64,000 nt of DNA from NCBI GenBank assembly GCA_024509875.1, contig JAMPIV010005815.1, forward strand, positions 248,001 to 312,000. Reading direction: 5' to 3'. The notes below the pieces were generated by a model. It did no database searches, had not been told where the DNA came from, and was given only the letters and a program-made list of their open reading frames with translations. Source of the DNA: Oreohelix idahoensis. Taxonomy: Eukaryota; Mollusca; Gastropoda; Stylommatophora; Oreohelicidae. The translations under genes and the position numbers were made by a program. Shown here one piece after another: positions 41,746 to 53,628 of the stretch; the stretch's first letter is position 1; the number at the start of each line of letters is the position of its first letter.

Positions 41746-41870
41746 AGTCGCCCTTTCTGTTGAGGCACTTGTCTTGGTGGGAAATCCATGAATCAAAACC
41801 CTGTCGGTAGAAGGCGGGATCCTGTTCGCGCAGCCACTTTTGCACTTCATGCTTGACATCTTCGTCTAAT
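41739..41870 (-). pseudogene. mariner transposase C-terminal fragment
   Basis: The minus-strand frame reads LDEDVKHEVQKWLREQDPAF, then YRQGFDSWISHQDKCLNRKG and DYVE. The pattern (EVxxWL, FYxxGxxxLxxxWxKCxxxxGDYVE) is the C-terminal end of mariner-family (DD34D) transposases. The catalytic domain is absent. The fragment ends precisely in the GTTC-repeat tail of the neighbouring LINE 3' end. Confidence 0.75.
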
Positions 41871-42387
41871 TAGATCGGTTGCCACGCAGGTGTTTCCCAT
41901 AAGAAAATGACGAACATACAAGTTGAATTTATAAGCTAGATCCCGACTTTGTAGTGCTGCTGTTTCAGTTTTATTTTCCCTCAAGATAAAAACAATCCAT
42001 TTCGTATTCGACGATTAGATACAGGCATAAACGAACTATGACATTTCGAATGTTGGCCGAATAAATCATTCTCACACCCAAAAAAAATGTCATTGCAACC
42101 TAATTAAGCTATGCAATTTTAATTTTTTTTTTAAAGAAAACAGCTATTATAACGTAATCTCAATTGTTGATTTCCCGGTACCGAATCAGCAGTGTCAATC
42201 CGGAAAGCCTTCATGTATACTGAAACGCAACACATTCATCATTGTGCTAAGAATCCTTGATTCTTAAAAAAGATATCTTCAGCGGCACTAGATTAGTTGT
42301 AAAGGCCCTTCAAACAACGTTATTGTAGCAAAGTTATCTCAGACAGTAATAAGGATTAAACGATTTTCATAGATCCATTATTTATAG
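41871..42387. other. Non-coding sequence
   Basis: No gene recognised. Confidence 0.4.
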
Positions 42388-42637
42388 CAGTGGTGTCAAA
42401 CACACGGTTCGCGGGTCGCATGCGGCCCGACGCCAAGCTCTACTGCCGTAAAATATACTTGAAATTCCCCACTTTCTTGTGGCTGTGAAGAAGTATAACT
42501 CGGTAAACGTTTTGAGTAATCGTTATCAGTAATGACTTATGCTTGTTGATTTTTTACACCTTGCCGACTAGCAAGCAGCTGTGGAACATTATATTTGAGA
42601 CATTCTACCGAGTAAGAATATATCATTCCACTACTGT
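42388..42637. mobile_element. hAT-like transposon terminus
   Basis: CAGTGGTGTCAAACACACGG followed by GCGGGTCGCATGCGGCCCG strongly resembles the widespread hAT terminal sequence of the type CAGxGGTGTCAAACxCxxGGCCCGCGGG. The other end is not visible; the gypsy LTR at 42638 may have split it. Confidence 0.65.
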
Positions 42638-43740
42638 TGTCGTGAAACATTCTAAATTCACATATATAAATTAAAAGGAAAATGTAAAGCCTAACACATA
42701 AATTCAATAAAAGGGAAAGAAGAATGGTAAAGAACAGTGCCGTCACAATGACTGTACTCGAGATCCCCCTTTTTCTGCTTCGTCTGCATATTCTCAAGCT
42801 TTCACGTTTACTAGTAAAGCCTACAGCAGCATACACGCGTTTCAACAAAATAATAAAACGTGTACTGTATTTCCAAGAAACCCTTGAGCTAGGCACACTG
42901 CGTAATGACCTAGATTAATATTCCATTAATTTCATTTTTATACACTACGTTAACCTAAACGGAAGGACAGATGGAATTAGGATAGAGAGAGTGAGGGCTG
43001 AAAGCAGGAACGCATGCAACACTAACACGCGTCTCGCGATATACAATTAATGCCACCCTCCCCGCGCGAAAGGCATGAAGCACTAGCTTTTTTTCAAATA
43101 GACAGTGATAAAAAACAGTACAACTACGAGGGTTAGGTTTAAAAACCTGTAAAATTCTTATTAGGAAACATGACATTATACTGTTTTATGTCTGAAAGCC
43201 TGACAGTACCCAGACACCACATCGTATCGAAGTGAACGGGAGGTAGAAGAAAATACATATTTTGAACGCAGCCACTTAGCCCCATTAAAACTTATATATT
43301 TGGGTTCCTTAGGACTTGCTGACAAAGAATATGTTAAGTGTTACGCAAATAGTCTAGGAATTATCAAATTATAGCCAAAAGAAAATAGTGAGGATGTCGG
43401 ACAGCACCAAATCATATTCGCACAGTGGCATGTTTTGAAACCACCATTTTACGGGAAATAGGCCACCATGTTACCTCCTATTTGATTGGCGGGAATGATA
43501 TGTAAGGCTAAACATGATTAGTCGGACTGCAAATACTAATTTTGGTCGTTAGGGGAAACGTAGGAAGGATACATTTTTTCAAAAAGCTTTGTAAACATGG
43601 CCCTATTGGCTAGACCCGTTGATATAGTCAATGAGGAGCGTCTGTTCATTGCCACACTTTAAAATAAACTTACTAAGAAACAGTGCGTTGAGAGCCAGTG
43701 CATATTTTTCTAAATAAAAGCCTGGGACAGAGGCAGATCG
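42638..43740 (+). repeat. 5' LTR of gypsy element 2
   Basis: It begins TGTCGTGAAACATTC and ends GGCAGATCG, as far as both copies agree; the canonical CA would fall four bases earlier (GAGGCA). An AATAAA-like polyadenylation word (TAAATAAAAGCC) occurs near its 3' end. Confidence 0.9.
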
Positions 43741-45200
43741 AAATTGTGCCATATTCATCGCCAGTCAACGTATGTGTTTATTATTTCCATGAATTCTGGT
43801 AAGATTGACATATTTGATATCTTTTTGATGAAAATTGAATGTGATTTGATAATTTATGTCTGTATATGTGTGTGGTTCAGTAGCAAACATGAGGCAAAGC
43901 CTAGATATTGCTCCAACCTGAACAAAACTTGTCGGAGAGAAGTAGAACTGCATGGGATCGCGAAATGGTACACTGACACCTATCTTATGGTATAGAAGGG
44001 CTTACAGCTAAAATTGCAAAGGCGTAGTAACCATTAGGGAGAAGAATACTTGTGTAAATTGTTTCAGATGAAGCTAGCAGTTGGCCTACCGCTCTGAACT
44101 CAGTGTTTGTTATGTATTGTGTTCAGTGTGGAAATAGATTATAAATTAGTTCTGAAGTAGGAGGTACAACCTTCTTGTTTCAGGGACCGTGGTCTTAACT
44201 TATTGAGGCAGCACCTGATCTGAGTTTTGCTGAATCCAGAGGCTGGTAGCTTACTCCTTGGTCTAGATAGCGACCAGTGAGAGGTCTCCAGAACGCAGTG
44301 AAGCAATCGAGCAGAGGAGACTGTTTCCTGCCGCCATCACAGCAGATAAGATTCTGTGGCCAAAGCAGCTCAGTCCTATGTGCCCCCTCTAAAATTGACA
44401 TTATATTAACAAGAGAGGGACAATAAATTGTTTCAATTGACAGGAGCTGTGAACTTTTCCCAATACGATTTCCACCATAAGTAAACACTTGAAGTCATGA
44501 TGACAAACAACAATCTAGCTTGAAAAAACCAGTATTCCCTCATAGTACTACTTTACAACTTACACACATAGGATAATAATAATAAACTATGTCACTACAA
44601 AGGTATAACTTGTAATTACATTTGATTGTGATTCCTTGTTCACTGTGTAGTGGAATCAGGATATCTATTATTGAAAGGAATTAATACATATATTTTTTTA
44701 AAAACTGTAACACTTGACTCATTAAGATAGTCTTATAGAGTGTTATATGTGTGTGAGTGTCATAGAGTTGTAAAGTGTTGTGAAATACATTAAATTGTTT
44801 ATCTGTTTGTTGTTGTTGTGACTTACACTTCATCATTTTCATAACCCTAGACATTCAACGTAGTCATCACATTATTCCAGAATAATTCTGACTGAGGTAT
44901 AAATGTGGTAGCAAGTAAGGTCATCTGTAATACACCACACTTATTAGATACAGATACCTTCACAGCTGATCTCAGTCAGTACACTAAGTCCCCTATAGTT
45001 ATTTATAACATCCCACTTGACCACATATATTGGGGTCTCGCTCCCGGGATATTGAACTTTCTCCTATTATATATATTGGGAATAATAAAGAATTAAAAGG
45101 TATCCTTGGGTGAAAATAAATAAGGTTGAGCTCTCAGTGCCTGTGGTTGTCCTTAGATAATTATTGATAGATTGAATTGTTTACATTTGCATGTTAGACA
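43741..45200 (+). other. Leader of gypsy element 2
   Basis: A 1.46-kb untranslated leader without a supported ORF and without a clear TGG primer site. Part of it (44800-44860) resembles 61150-61200. Confidence 0.6.
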
Positions 45201-46964
45201 ATGGCCGACTTGGCAAAATTTCGATCTGCTGCTGTGCAGACTGCAAAAGAGTTAGGAATGGAGGGACAAGTTATGATTGCTTATGTCACTACTGAACGTG
45301 AGCAATTTATTGAACGCGAAGAAAGAAGATTAGAAAAAGAGGCTGAAAGAAAGTTAGAAGCTGAAAAAGAAATTAAGAGGTTACAGATTGAGGCTGAGGC
45401 TAAAGCATTGGAGGCAGATAGGGAGATTAAGAGGCTCCAGTTGGAAGAAAAAAAGGCAGAAAGGGAAGCCGAGGAAAGAAGACAGGCTGCAGAGAGGGAA
45501 GCAGAAAAGGAGGAGAAGAGATTACAAAGGGAACATGAGTTACGATTAAGGGAGTTTGAGTTTCAAGGCCATGCTCCTGAAAATGGTGCCAGTCCCTTTA
45601 CCTCCGATGCTACTGCTAGTCTGGAAGCCTCAACCTCAGCTATGAACTTTCATTTATATCATTTTGTTGAGAAAGACGATGATATTGAGAGCTATCTAAA
45701 TAGATATGAACTATTAGCTACCACGTATGGGTTAGAGAGAGAAAGGTGGAGCTTAAAGTTATCTCAAGGACTTCGTGGGGCAGCTTATGAAGTTTTTGCC
45801 AAAATGAGCAGAGGTGATCAAGAAAATTACGACATGCTAAAGCAGGCTCTTTTGTTAAGATATGAAAAGAACGCAGAATTTTATAGGAAAAAATTTAGGA
45901 ATGCCAAACTACTGTCAGGTGAAACCTATCACCAGTTCTCTGCACGGTTAGAGACATACTTGGAGAAATGGACTTCTCTGGGGAAAACCCAAGATCTTAA
46001 GGAAATGGTCCATATAGAACAATTAAGAGAGTCCATGGCTCCAGACCTGAGAAAGTTTCTCATGGAACAAGGTGCAAAGAGACTGGGTGAGGTACTAAAT
46101 GTTGCAGAAAGGTATCAAGCAGCTCAGGCAGAGGTATCAGGTAATAAAAAGAAACAGGTAGATAATTTTAAGGCACCACAGAACTTTAATAAATTTGATC
46201 CTAGAGATCAAAACAAAGGTAAGCACCAGTTTGATAGGCCACGGTATGACAATAAAAATAAAACCCCACAATTCGATGAAAGGAAATATGATGAAAGAAA
46301 ATCTATCAACCAAGGAAAGAGATGGTGTAAAAATTGTAAGATGAACAATCATGACACTGACCATTGTAGAAGGAAACCTCCTCACTGTGCTGCTATGACA
46401 TCTGGAAAAAAGGGAAAAAAGGTCAAACCTGCGGAACTACAGGAACCATACCACCCCCCAGTGTGTGAAGATGTCATCTGTAATGGTGTCACCATAAGGT
46501 GTTTATATGATACAGGTTTAGATTATGATTCCGTTGTGAGTTCTCACCTGGTGCAGGCAGATCAATACACCACAGAAACAGTGGAGATTCAAACTGCAAC
46601 CAAGGATGTAGCTACCATGACACTTCCCGTCGCCCAGATAAAGGTGAAAACGCGATATGTGGAAGGAATCATAAAAGCAGCAGTGATAAATGAGCCAATC
46701 TACCCTCTGATATTGGGGTGTAGATATGTCTTCTTGGGGAATCCCAAGAGACCTGTGATATTGGCAACAGTGCAGACCAGATCACAGTCTAAAAAGGAGG
46801 AGGATAATCCAATAAATACTCATCCAGATGAAATGAGGAAGGCACAGGCGGAGGACAAAACACTCAAGCCGTGTTTCGAGAAGTTGCCCAAATCTCATAC
46901 ACCTCCAGGCAAGGGAGAATTTTATATGAAGAACAAGCTGATTTATAGGAAGGCTGGATCTTAA
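45201..46964 (+). CDS. Gag-protease of gypsy element 2
   Basis: 587 codons from the ATG at 45201 (ACAATGG). Residues 30-115 are a highly charged coiled coil (ERxxEKEAERKLEAEKEIKR). The Gag core (150-310) includes HFVEKDDDIESYLNRYE and YHQFSARLETYLEKW. One intact CCHC knuckle, WCKNCKMNNHDTDHC, lies at about residues 376-390. The protease site is CLYDTGLDYDSVV (about 435), with DTGL instead of the usual DTGA/DSGA. A TAA at 46962 stops the frame just upstream of integrase, where element 1 has one continuous frame; the integrase frame continues in the same phase, so this is most simply a nonsense mutation. Confidence 0.9.
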   Translation: MADLAKFRSAAVQTAKELGMEGQVMIAYVTTEREQFIEREERRLEKEAERKLEAEKEIKRLQIEAEAKALEADREIKRLQLEEKKAEREAEERRQAAEREAEKEEKRLQREHELRLREFEFQGHAPENGASPFTSDATASLEASTSAMNFHLYHFVEKDDDIESYLNRYELLATTYGLERERWSLKLSQGLRGAAYEVFAKMSRGDQENYDMLKQALLLRYEKNAEFYRKKFRNAKLLSGETYHQFSARLETYLEKWTSLGKTQDLKEMVHIEQLRESMAPDLRKFLMEQGAKRLGEVLNVAERYQAAQAEVSGNKKKQVDNFKAPQNFNKFDPRDQNKGKHQFDRPRYDNKNKTPQFDERKYDERKSINQGKRWCKNCKMNNHDTDHCRRKPPHCAAMTSGKKGKKVKPAELQEPYHPPVCEDVICNGVTIRCLYDTGLDYDSVVSSHLVQADQYTTETVEIQTATKDVATMTLPVAQIKVKTRYVEGIIKAAVINEPIYPLILGCRYVFLGNPKRPVILATVQTRSQSKKEEDNPINTHPDEMRKAQAEDKTLKPCFEKLPKSHTPPGKGEFYMKNKLIYRKAGS

Positions 46965-48657
46965 TCCAATGGTCACGGACAGCTGGTCCTTCCCACTTCA
47001 TATAGGACTAAAGTGTTGGAACTAGGGCATGCGATTCCCTTCAGTGGTCATATGGGGATCAGCGCAACAGGACAGCGTATAGCTTGTCACTATTTCTGGC
47101 CAGGGATAACGGAAGATATCAAACGATATGTAAAATCCTGTCCAGAGTGCCAACGAGTAGCACCTAAGCATTGGACTGCACCAGCAACTCTGGAGGAAAT
47201 GCTCATAGTGGGAACACCCTTTGAGAGAGTTGCCGTGGATCTTGTGGGACCTCTCACCCGAACCAAGAGAAGGAACAGCTACATTCTGACTCTGGTGGAC
47301 ACTTGTTCTATGTGGGGAGAGGCGGTAGCCCTGTCATCGATTGATTCTAAACATGTGGCAGAGGCATTACTCCCAATTTTACAAGGTTAGGCTTTCCCAA
47401 TCAAATCTTGACTGATAATGGCTCTCAGTTCAAGGGGAAACTAACAGAAGAAGTTTTCAGGATCTTCCAGGCCAAGCACTTCCATTGTAGTGTGTACCAT
47501 CCCCAAGGGAACGGCCAAGTGGAAAGATTTAATGGCACGTTGATGTCGATCCTGAGAACGTTGGCACACGAAAAACCAGATACATGGGACCAGTACCTTT
47601 ACGCCGCCCTCTTTGCTTATCGGGAGGTACCCCATAGTTCAACCGGTATGGCCCCGGCAACATTTTTATTTGGAAGGCCAATAAAAGGTCCACTCGAAGC
47701 GCTGTTAAGAACGTGGACTGATGAAAAGGCAGAGGAAAATATTACATCCTCATACCAATATGTGAATGAGCTGACCACTCGTTTAAAAACTGGCTGGAAA
47801 CTTGCCAATGAAAATTTGAAACAAGCCAGGAAGAAACATGCTGCCTATTATAACAGGAAAGCTAAAGACAGAGATTTGGCTGTGGGAGAGAAGGTACTGC
47901 TTCTTCTACCCGGTAGTCAGAATAAGTTACAAATTGGATGGCAAGGTCCATATACAGTTCTAGAGAAGGTGTCTAGAACCAATTATAAGATAGATAAGAA
48001 GGGGAAAGAAAAAATCTATCACGTGAATCTCCTGAAGAAATACTTGGAAAGAGAAAAGCAGGAAGAGACACACTTGTTGACCTTGTCCATTGCAATGGAG
48101 ATGAAAAAGGAACCACTTTCATCATTTGAATATCCATTACACCCCTGTGAGACAGCGGCACAGGTGAAAATCAGTACGCATTTAACGAAAGATCAGAAAG
48201 AGAGAGTGCAACAGGTTCTAGATAATCATACAGAGGTGTTAACGGACCGACCGGGGCATACAAACTTATTGGAATATGATATGAAACTGATAGACCCCAC
48301 ACCTGCCTGTATGAAACCCTATTCGATTCCTTTTGCTAAGGAGAAAGCTTTGAAGGAAGAGATAGACTATTTGTTGAAGGAAGGAATTATTTCACACAGT
48401 GAATCTTCGTATAGTTCCAGTGTGGTGCTCTTAAGGAAACCCTCTGGAGAACATAGACTCTGTATAGATTACAGGAGTCTGAATGCTATCACAGAAGGAC
48501 AGGTGGATCCATTGCCGGACACAAATCAGTTGTTTGCCAGGCTAAATAAAGCTAAATATTTCTCAAAAGTGGATCTGAGTAAAGGATACTATCAGATTCC
48601 AGTAAAGCCTGAGGTTAGACCGTACCTAGCTTTTAGTACCTCAGAGGGACACTATGA
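46965..48657 (+). pseudogene. Integrase and RT fingers/palm of gypsy element 2
   Basis: 47013-47390 gives the zinc region (LGHAIPFSGHMG, CPECQ) and the first catalytic Asp (AVDLVGP). A one-base shift near 47385 moves to the frame 47408-48657. That frame has LTDNGSQFKG, NGQVERFNG, the GPY/F-like IGWQGPYTVL, then RT: LCIDYRSLN and VDLSKGYYQIPV, up to the interruption at 48657. The order integrase then RT is explicit within one frame. Confidence 0.92.
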
Positions 48658-48881
48658 TAACCAACGGGCTGATCACCCGTTTGCCAGTCACTTCGATTAC
48701 GGAAACAACAGCAAATGGATTGATTTGCCGTTGCCCTAAAGACGCCAATAGGCGTGATGGGAAACAATGGCAAAGAAAACCTATCTGCTGTTGCCCTAAG
48801 GCCCCACTAGGCGTAATGGCCACTGACTGCTTTGACGGTCGGTGGCTAAGGACGGAAGAAGAAGAAGAAGGGACACTATGA
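48646..48881 (+). mobile_element. SINE-like insertion with RTE-A 3' tail, 12-bp target duplication
   Basis: A 212-bp insertion (48658-48869) in the RT gene is flanked by GGGACACTATGA (48646-48657, 48870-48881). Its 3' part matches the RTE-A terminus (TGGCCACTGACTGCTTTGAC, GGTGGCTAAGGACGGAAGAA) and it ends in a GAA repeat. It contains two partial copies of a TTGCCCTAA...TAGGCGTxATGG segment. It is probably mobilised by the RTE-A machinery; no Pol III boxes were convincingly seen. Confidence 0.9.
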
Positions 48882-49824
48882 GTTTAACAGATTGCCATTT
48901 GGATTGAAGAATGCGCCTAGTGTCTTCTCTAGAATGATGAGAAAATTGTTAGATCCCCTAAATAATCCATGCATTACAAATTTCATGGATGATATCCTTA
49001 TAGCAACAGAAACATTTGAGGAACACATTGACTCTCTGAACATGCTGTTTAATCGACTTAAAGAAGCAAATTTAACAGCCCGACCAACTAAATGTTGCGT
49101 TGGATGTAAAGAATTAGAATTCTTGGGACACACAGTTCATCAGGGAAACATGACACCTGACCCCAAGAATTTAGAGAAACTAAAGAAAGCCCCGAGACCA
49201 CAAACCAAGAAAGACGTGAGATCCTTTGTCTCATTATGTGGTTTCTACCAAAAGTATATCAAAAACTTTAATTCCATATGTGCACCGTTAACTGATTTGA
49301 CACGTAAAGGACATCCAGATCGAATTACATGGACAGCACAATGTGAATTATCTTAGCAGGAATTGAAGGAAAAGCTCACAAGCAGACCTATTTTGAAATT
49401 ACCTGACTTAAGTCAAGAATTCATCGTAAGAACGGATGCCAGTAATATAGTGTTGGGAGCGACCCTGTTACAGAAATCAGATGCACTGGATGGGGAATTA
49501 AGCCCAGTGACATATGCTAGCAGAAAGTTGAATAAAGCTGAAATCAATTACTCAACTAGCGAAAAAGAATGTCTTGCAGTAATATGGGCGATAAAGAAAT
49601 TCAATATTTATCTGTATGGGAAGGCATTCAAGTTGCAAACGGATCACAAACCCTTGTCGTTTCTAGCGCAGGCTAGGCATGAAAATTCTAGGTTACTCAG
49701 ATGGTCCTTCCTTATGCAGCCATTTGAGTTTAGCATAGAGTATATTTCTGGAAAACCAAATCTGGGAGCGGATTTTTTAAGCCGCCATCCGTGTGATGAG
49801 AATCACCGTAAGCCCCAGAAATAA
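48882..49824 (+). pseudogene. RT C-terminal half and RNase H of gypsy element 2
   Basis: It continues the RT directly after the insertion: FGLKNAPSVFSRMMRK, the catalytic NFMDDILIAT, ELEFLGHTVHQGN and a thumb. A TAG at 49354 interrupts in frame. RNase H follows: FIVRTDASNIVLGATLLQ, STSEKECLAVIWAI, LQTDHKPL and SGKPNLGADFLSRH. The frame stops at 49822, 70 bp before the 3' LTR, whose preceding AAGATGGGAGAA is the candidate polypurine tract. Confidence 0.92.
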
Positions 49825-49894
49825 TAATAGATTTCTCTATGTGTATATAGAATTATAGACTGACATATAACGTCTATTTTAAGATGGGAGAATT

Positions 49895-50997
49895 TGTCGT
49901 GAAACATTCTAAATCCACATATATAAATTAAAAGGAAAATGTAAAGCCTAACACATAAATTCAATAAAAGGGAAAGAAGAATGGTAAAGAACAGTGCCGT
50001 CACAATGACTGTACTCGAGATCCCCCTTTTTCTGCTTCGTCTGCATATTCTCACGCTTTCACGTTTACTAGTAAAGCCTACAGCAGCATACACGCGTTTC
50101 AACAAAACAATAAAACGTGTACTGTATTTCTAAGAAAACCTTGAGCTAGGCACACTGCGTAATGACCTAGATTAATATTCCATTAATTTCATTTTTATAC
50201 ACTACGTTAACCTAAACGGAAGGACAGATGGGATTAGGATAGAGAGTGAGGGCTGAAAGCAGGAACGCATGCAACACTAACACGCGTCTCGCGATATACA
50301 ATTAATGCCACCCTCCCCGCGCGAAAGGCATGAAGCACCAGCTTTTTTTTTCAAATAGACAGTGATAAAAAACAGTACAACTACGAGGGTTAGGTTTAAA
50401 AACCTGTAAAATTCTTATTAGGAAACATGACATTATACTGTTTTATGTCTGAAAGCCTGACAGTACCCAGACACCACATCGTATCGAAGTGAACGGGAGG
50501 TAGAAGAAAATACATATTTTGAACGCAGCCACTTAGCCCCATTAAAACTTATATATTTGGGTTCCTTAGGACTTGCTGACAAAGAATATGTTAAGTGTTA
50601 CGCAAATAGTCTAGGAATTATCAAATTATAGCCAAAAGAAAATAGTGAGGATGTCGGACAGCACCAAATCATAATCGCACAGTGGCATGTTTTGAAACCA
50701 CCATTTTACGGGAAATAGGCCACCATGTTACCTCCTATTTGATTGGCGGGAATGATATGTAAGGCTAAACATGATTAGTCGGACTGCAAATACTAATTTT
50801 GGTCGTTAGGGGAAACGTAGGAAGGATACATTTTTTCAAAAAGCTTTGTAAACATGGCCCTATTGGCTAGACCCGTTGATATAGTCAATAAGGAGCGTCT
50901 ATTCATTGCCACACTTTAAAATAAACTTACTAAGAAACAGTGCGTTGAGAGCCAGTGCATAATTTTCTAAATAAAAGCCTGGGACAGAGGCAGATCG
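49895..50997 (+). repeat. 3' LTR of gypsy element 2
   Basis: 1103 bp, about 98-99 percent identical by eye to 42638-43740. Confidence 0.92.
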
Positions 50998-51400
50998 TCA
51001 AGCGTAATTTCTGTCATGTTTTTTTTAATGTAAAACTTTTGCCTCGTTTCGGCGAGGTGCGTCCCGTTCAACCTAGTCGGTTATATTAGGGCGCATGTCC
51101 AATTATATTATTCTGTCATGTAAATCCACGACGCGCAGAGAATTGCATGCAGGCATTAGAAGCTGCTTCTATGATGAGCAATGACGCTGCTCTGAATGTG
51201 CGAGATTAATCAAATGGAATTTTGATAACCAAGACTAACATTTCGACCACTGATAGTACAATTGTAAATTCACAACGAGCTGTATTGTCATTTTTGAGTA
51301 AATCAACTGCCAGTTGTGGCAGAAGAATGTATAGATTTTCATTGGCCTCTGAGGATGCTCACCAAGGTGTTGTACAAATATATTTTGTCAAACCAACACC
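50998..51400. other. Non-coding sequence
   Basis: No gene recognised. Confidence 0.4.
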
Positions 51401-51402
51401 TC

Positions 51403-51464
<62 letters not shown>

Positions 51465-51500
51465 CCCCCCCCCTCCCCCCCACCCCCCCCCCCCCTCCCC
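51401..51500. repeat. Poly-C tract
   Basis: About 95 bp of nearly pure C with rare T/A. Poly-proline frames through it are accidental; the length is likely to be assembly-dependent. Confidence 0.95.
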
Positions 51501-51628
51501 TACCCAGGACTATCAATATACAAGAAGTCAAGTACAGTTAGATCATTCCTAGTAAATTCACAGATTTAATAGAAAACTTTGACTTCTGGCTGTTGAATAA
51601 TTATTTAGCTTCTTCTCTTTTCCCTAGA

Positions 51629-52068
51629 TATTGAAAACGTCTTATGTTTATTACCTTATAGGGTATACATTGAAAACGTATTGTGTTTATTACCGTATAG
51701 GGTATACATTGAAAACGTCTTATGTTTATTACCGTATAGGGTATACATTAAAAACGTCTTATGTTTATTACCGTATAGGGTATACAGTGAAAACGTCTTG
51801 TGCTTATTACCGTATATGGTATACATTGAAAACGTCTTATGTTTATTACCATATAGGGTATACACTGAAAACGTCTTATGTTTATTACCGGATAGGGTAT
51901 ACATTGAAAACGTCTTATGTTTATTACCGTATAGGATATACATTGAAAACGTCTTGTGTTTATTACCGTATAGGGTATACATTGAAAACGTTTTATGCTT
52001 ATTACCGTAAACAGTATACACTGAAAACGTCTTATGATTATTACCGTATTGGATATACATTGAAAATT
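51629..52068. repeat. 39-bp minisatellite, about 11 copies
   Basis: The unit includes GAAAACGTCTTATGTTTATT and ACCGTATAGGGTATACATT. It is open in several frames on both strands because of the period of 3x13. It is unrelated in sequence to the 39-bp array at 14548. Confidence 0.95.
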
Positions 52069-52186
52069 AAAAAAACTCAGTTAATAGCACTTTAAGGCAG
52101 AGATTATGTTTTAATCCCTAATGTAATTGTAGCAAAAGTAGAATAAAAAACACACGCACAACTAGAGACATAAAAATACGAACATA

Positions 52187-52345
52187 AAGACATGAACAGA
52201 CATGCAGTTTATGGCACTGGACGACTTGGGTTAAGTTTAAGATAAAGACATGAACAGACATGTAGTTTATGGCACTGGACGACTTGGGTTAAGTTTGTTG
52301 AAGGCCTTTACTCCTTGTGCATTTGATGAGTGACGATAATGATGA
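52187..52345 (+). mobile_element. LINE-B 3' end with a short duplication
   Basis: A segment of about 58 bp (AAAGACATGAACAGACATG...GACTTGGGTTAAGTTT) occurs twice in tandem, followed by the LINE-B end GAAGGCCTTTACTCCTTGTG and an imperfect GATGA tail. Confidence 0.65.
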
Positions 52346-52929
52346 TTCAAAACGAGTTTGAGTTCATGACCCGACCTGGCTCTAACAAAATGAAGTCTGT
52401 GCGTTTATTATATTGAATCCCAAACAACTTCGATGCCCTTTAATTCTTTCTTTTTGACACAGATCCGTGATTATTTCTGACGACTCTTATAGCATAAATT
52501 CCTCGAAATGTTCGAAGAGATTCAATTCATTTTTGAGTGAGTTAAATACGCTAATAACGCGATCATCTGTTTTAATTGTTTCGGGATACTGAAACTGGAT
52601 TTTTTCATCTAAATCGTCGAGTGTCACCTGGAGTCATCATTATCAACTAAATTGCGTTTGTCTGCTGCTGACTTCAGGTTTCAAAAATAATTCTCTCGAC
52701 GTGTTTAACTCATTCAAAATGTCAATTTTTCGTACGTGCTGTAGTTACTCAACGTGATGGAGCATCTTCCGGTATTTTGATAGCTCACTGGGATTCATGG
52801 TATCTCTACATTTGATCTGTAGCTCGAGTTACACTTGATGAGAGCGTCTTCCGGTGTTTTAGCGATTCGCTTGGATTTTTTCATGCCTGGTGCGGTGTAA
52901 AGTGGTGGCGCCTTTTTGTTTCAAATCAA
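52346..52929. other. Non-coding sequence
   Basis: No gene recognised; it contains two AGCxTCTTCCGGTxTTTT variants near 52763 and 52844, a faint repeat. Confidence 0.4.
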
Positions 52930-53622
<693 letters not shown>

Positions 53623-53628
53623 CTCACA

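Larger units (their letters stand above)
42638..50997 (+). mobile_element. Gmr1-like Ty3/gypsy element 2 (older, disrupted)
   Basis: Two 1103-bp LTRs (42638-43740 and 49895-50997) differ at roughly a dozen sites. The internal order is Gag, protease, integrase, reverse transcriptase, RNase H, as in element 1. The coding region has an in-frame stop after protease, a frameshift in integrase, a SINE-like insertion in RT and a stop before RNase H. No target duplication was found (left ACTGT, right TCAAG). Confidence 0.93.

Noticed and set aside
42537..42896. Conserved minus-strand ORF with a hydrophobic segment present in both LTRs of gypsy element 2 (also 49803-50105)
   Set aside because: It is conserved only because the LTRs are recent duplicates. 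There is no start context or recognisable domain, and it is antisense to the element.
51222..51569. Proline-rich protein
   Set aside because: Poly-C homopolymer read in frame; there is no support outside the tract.
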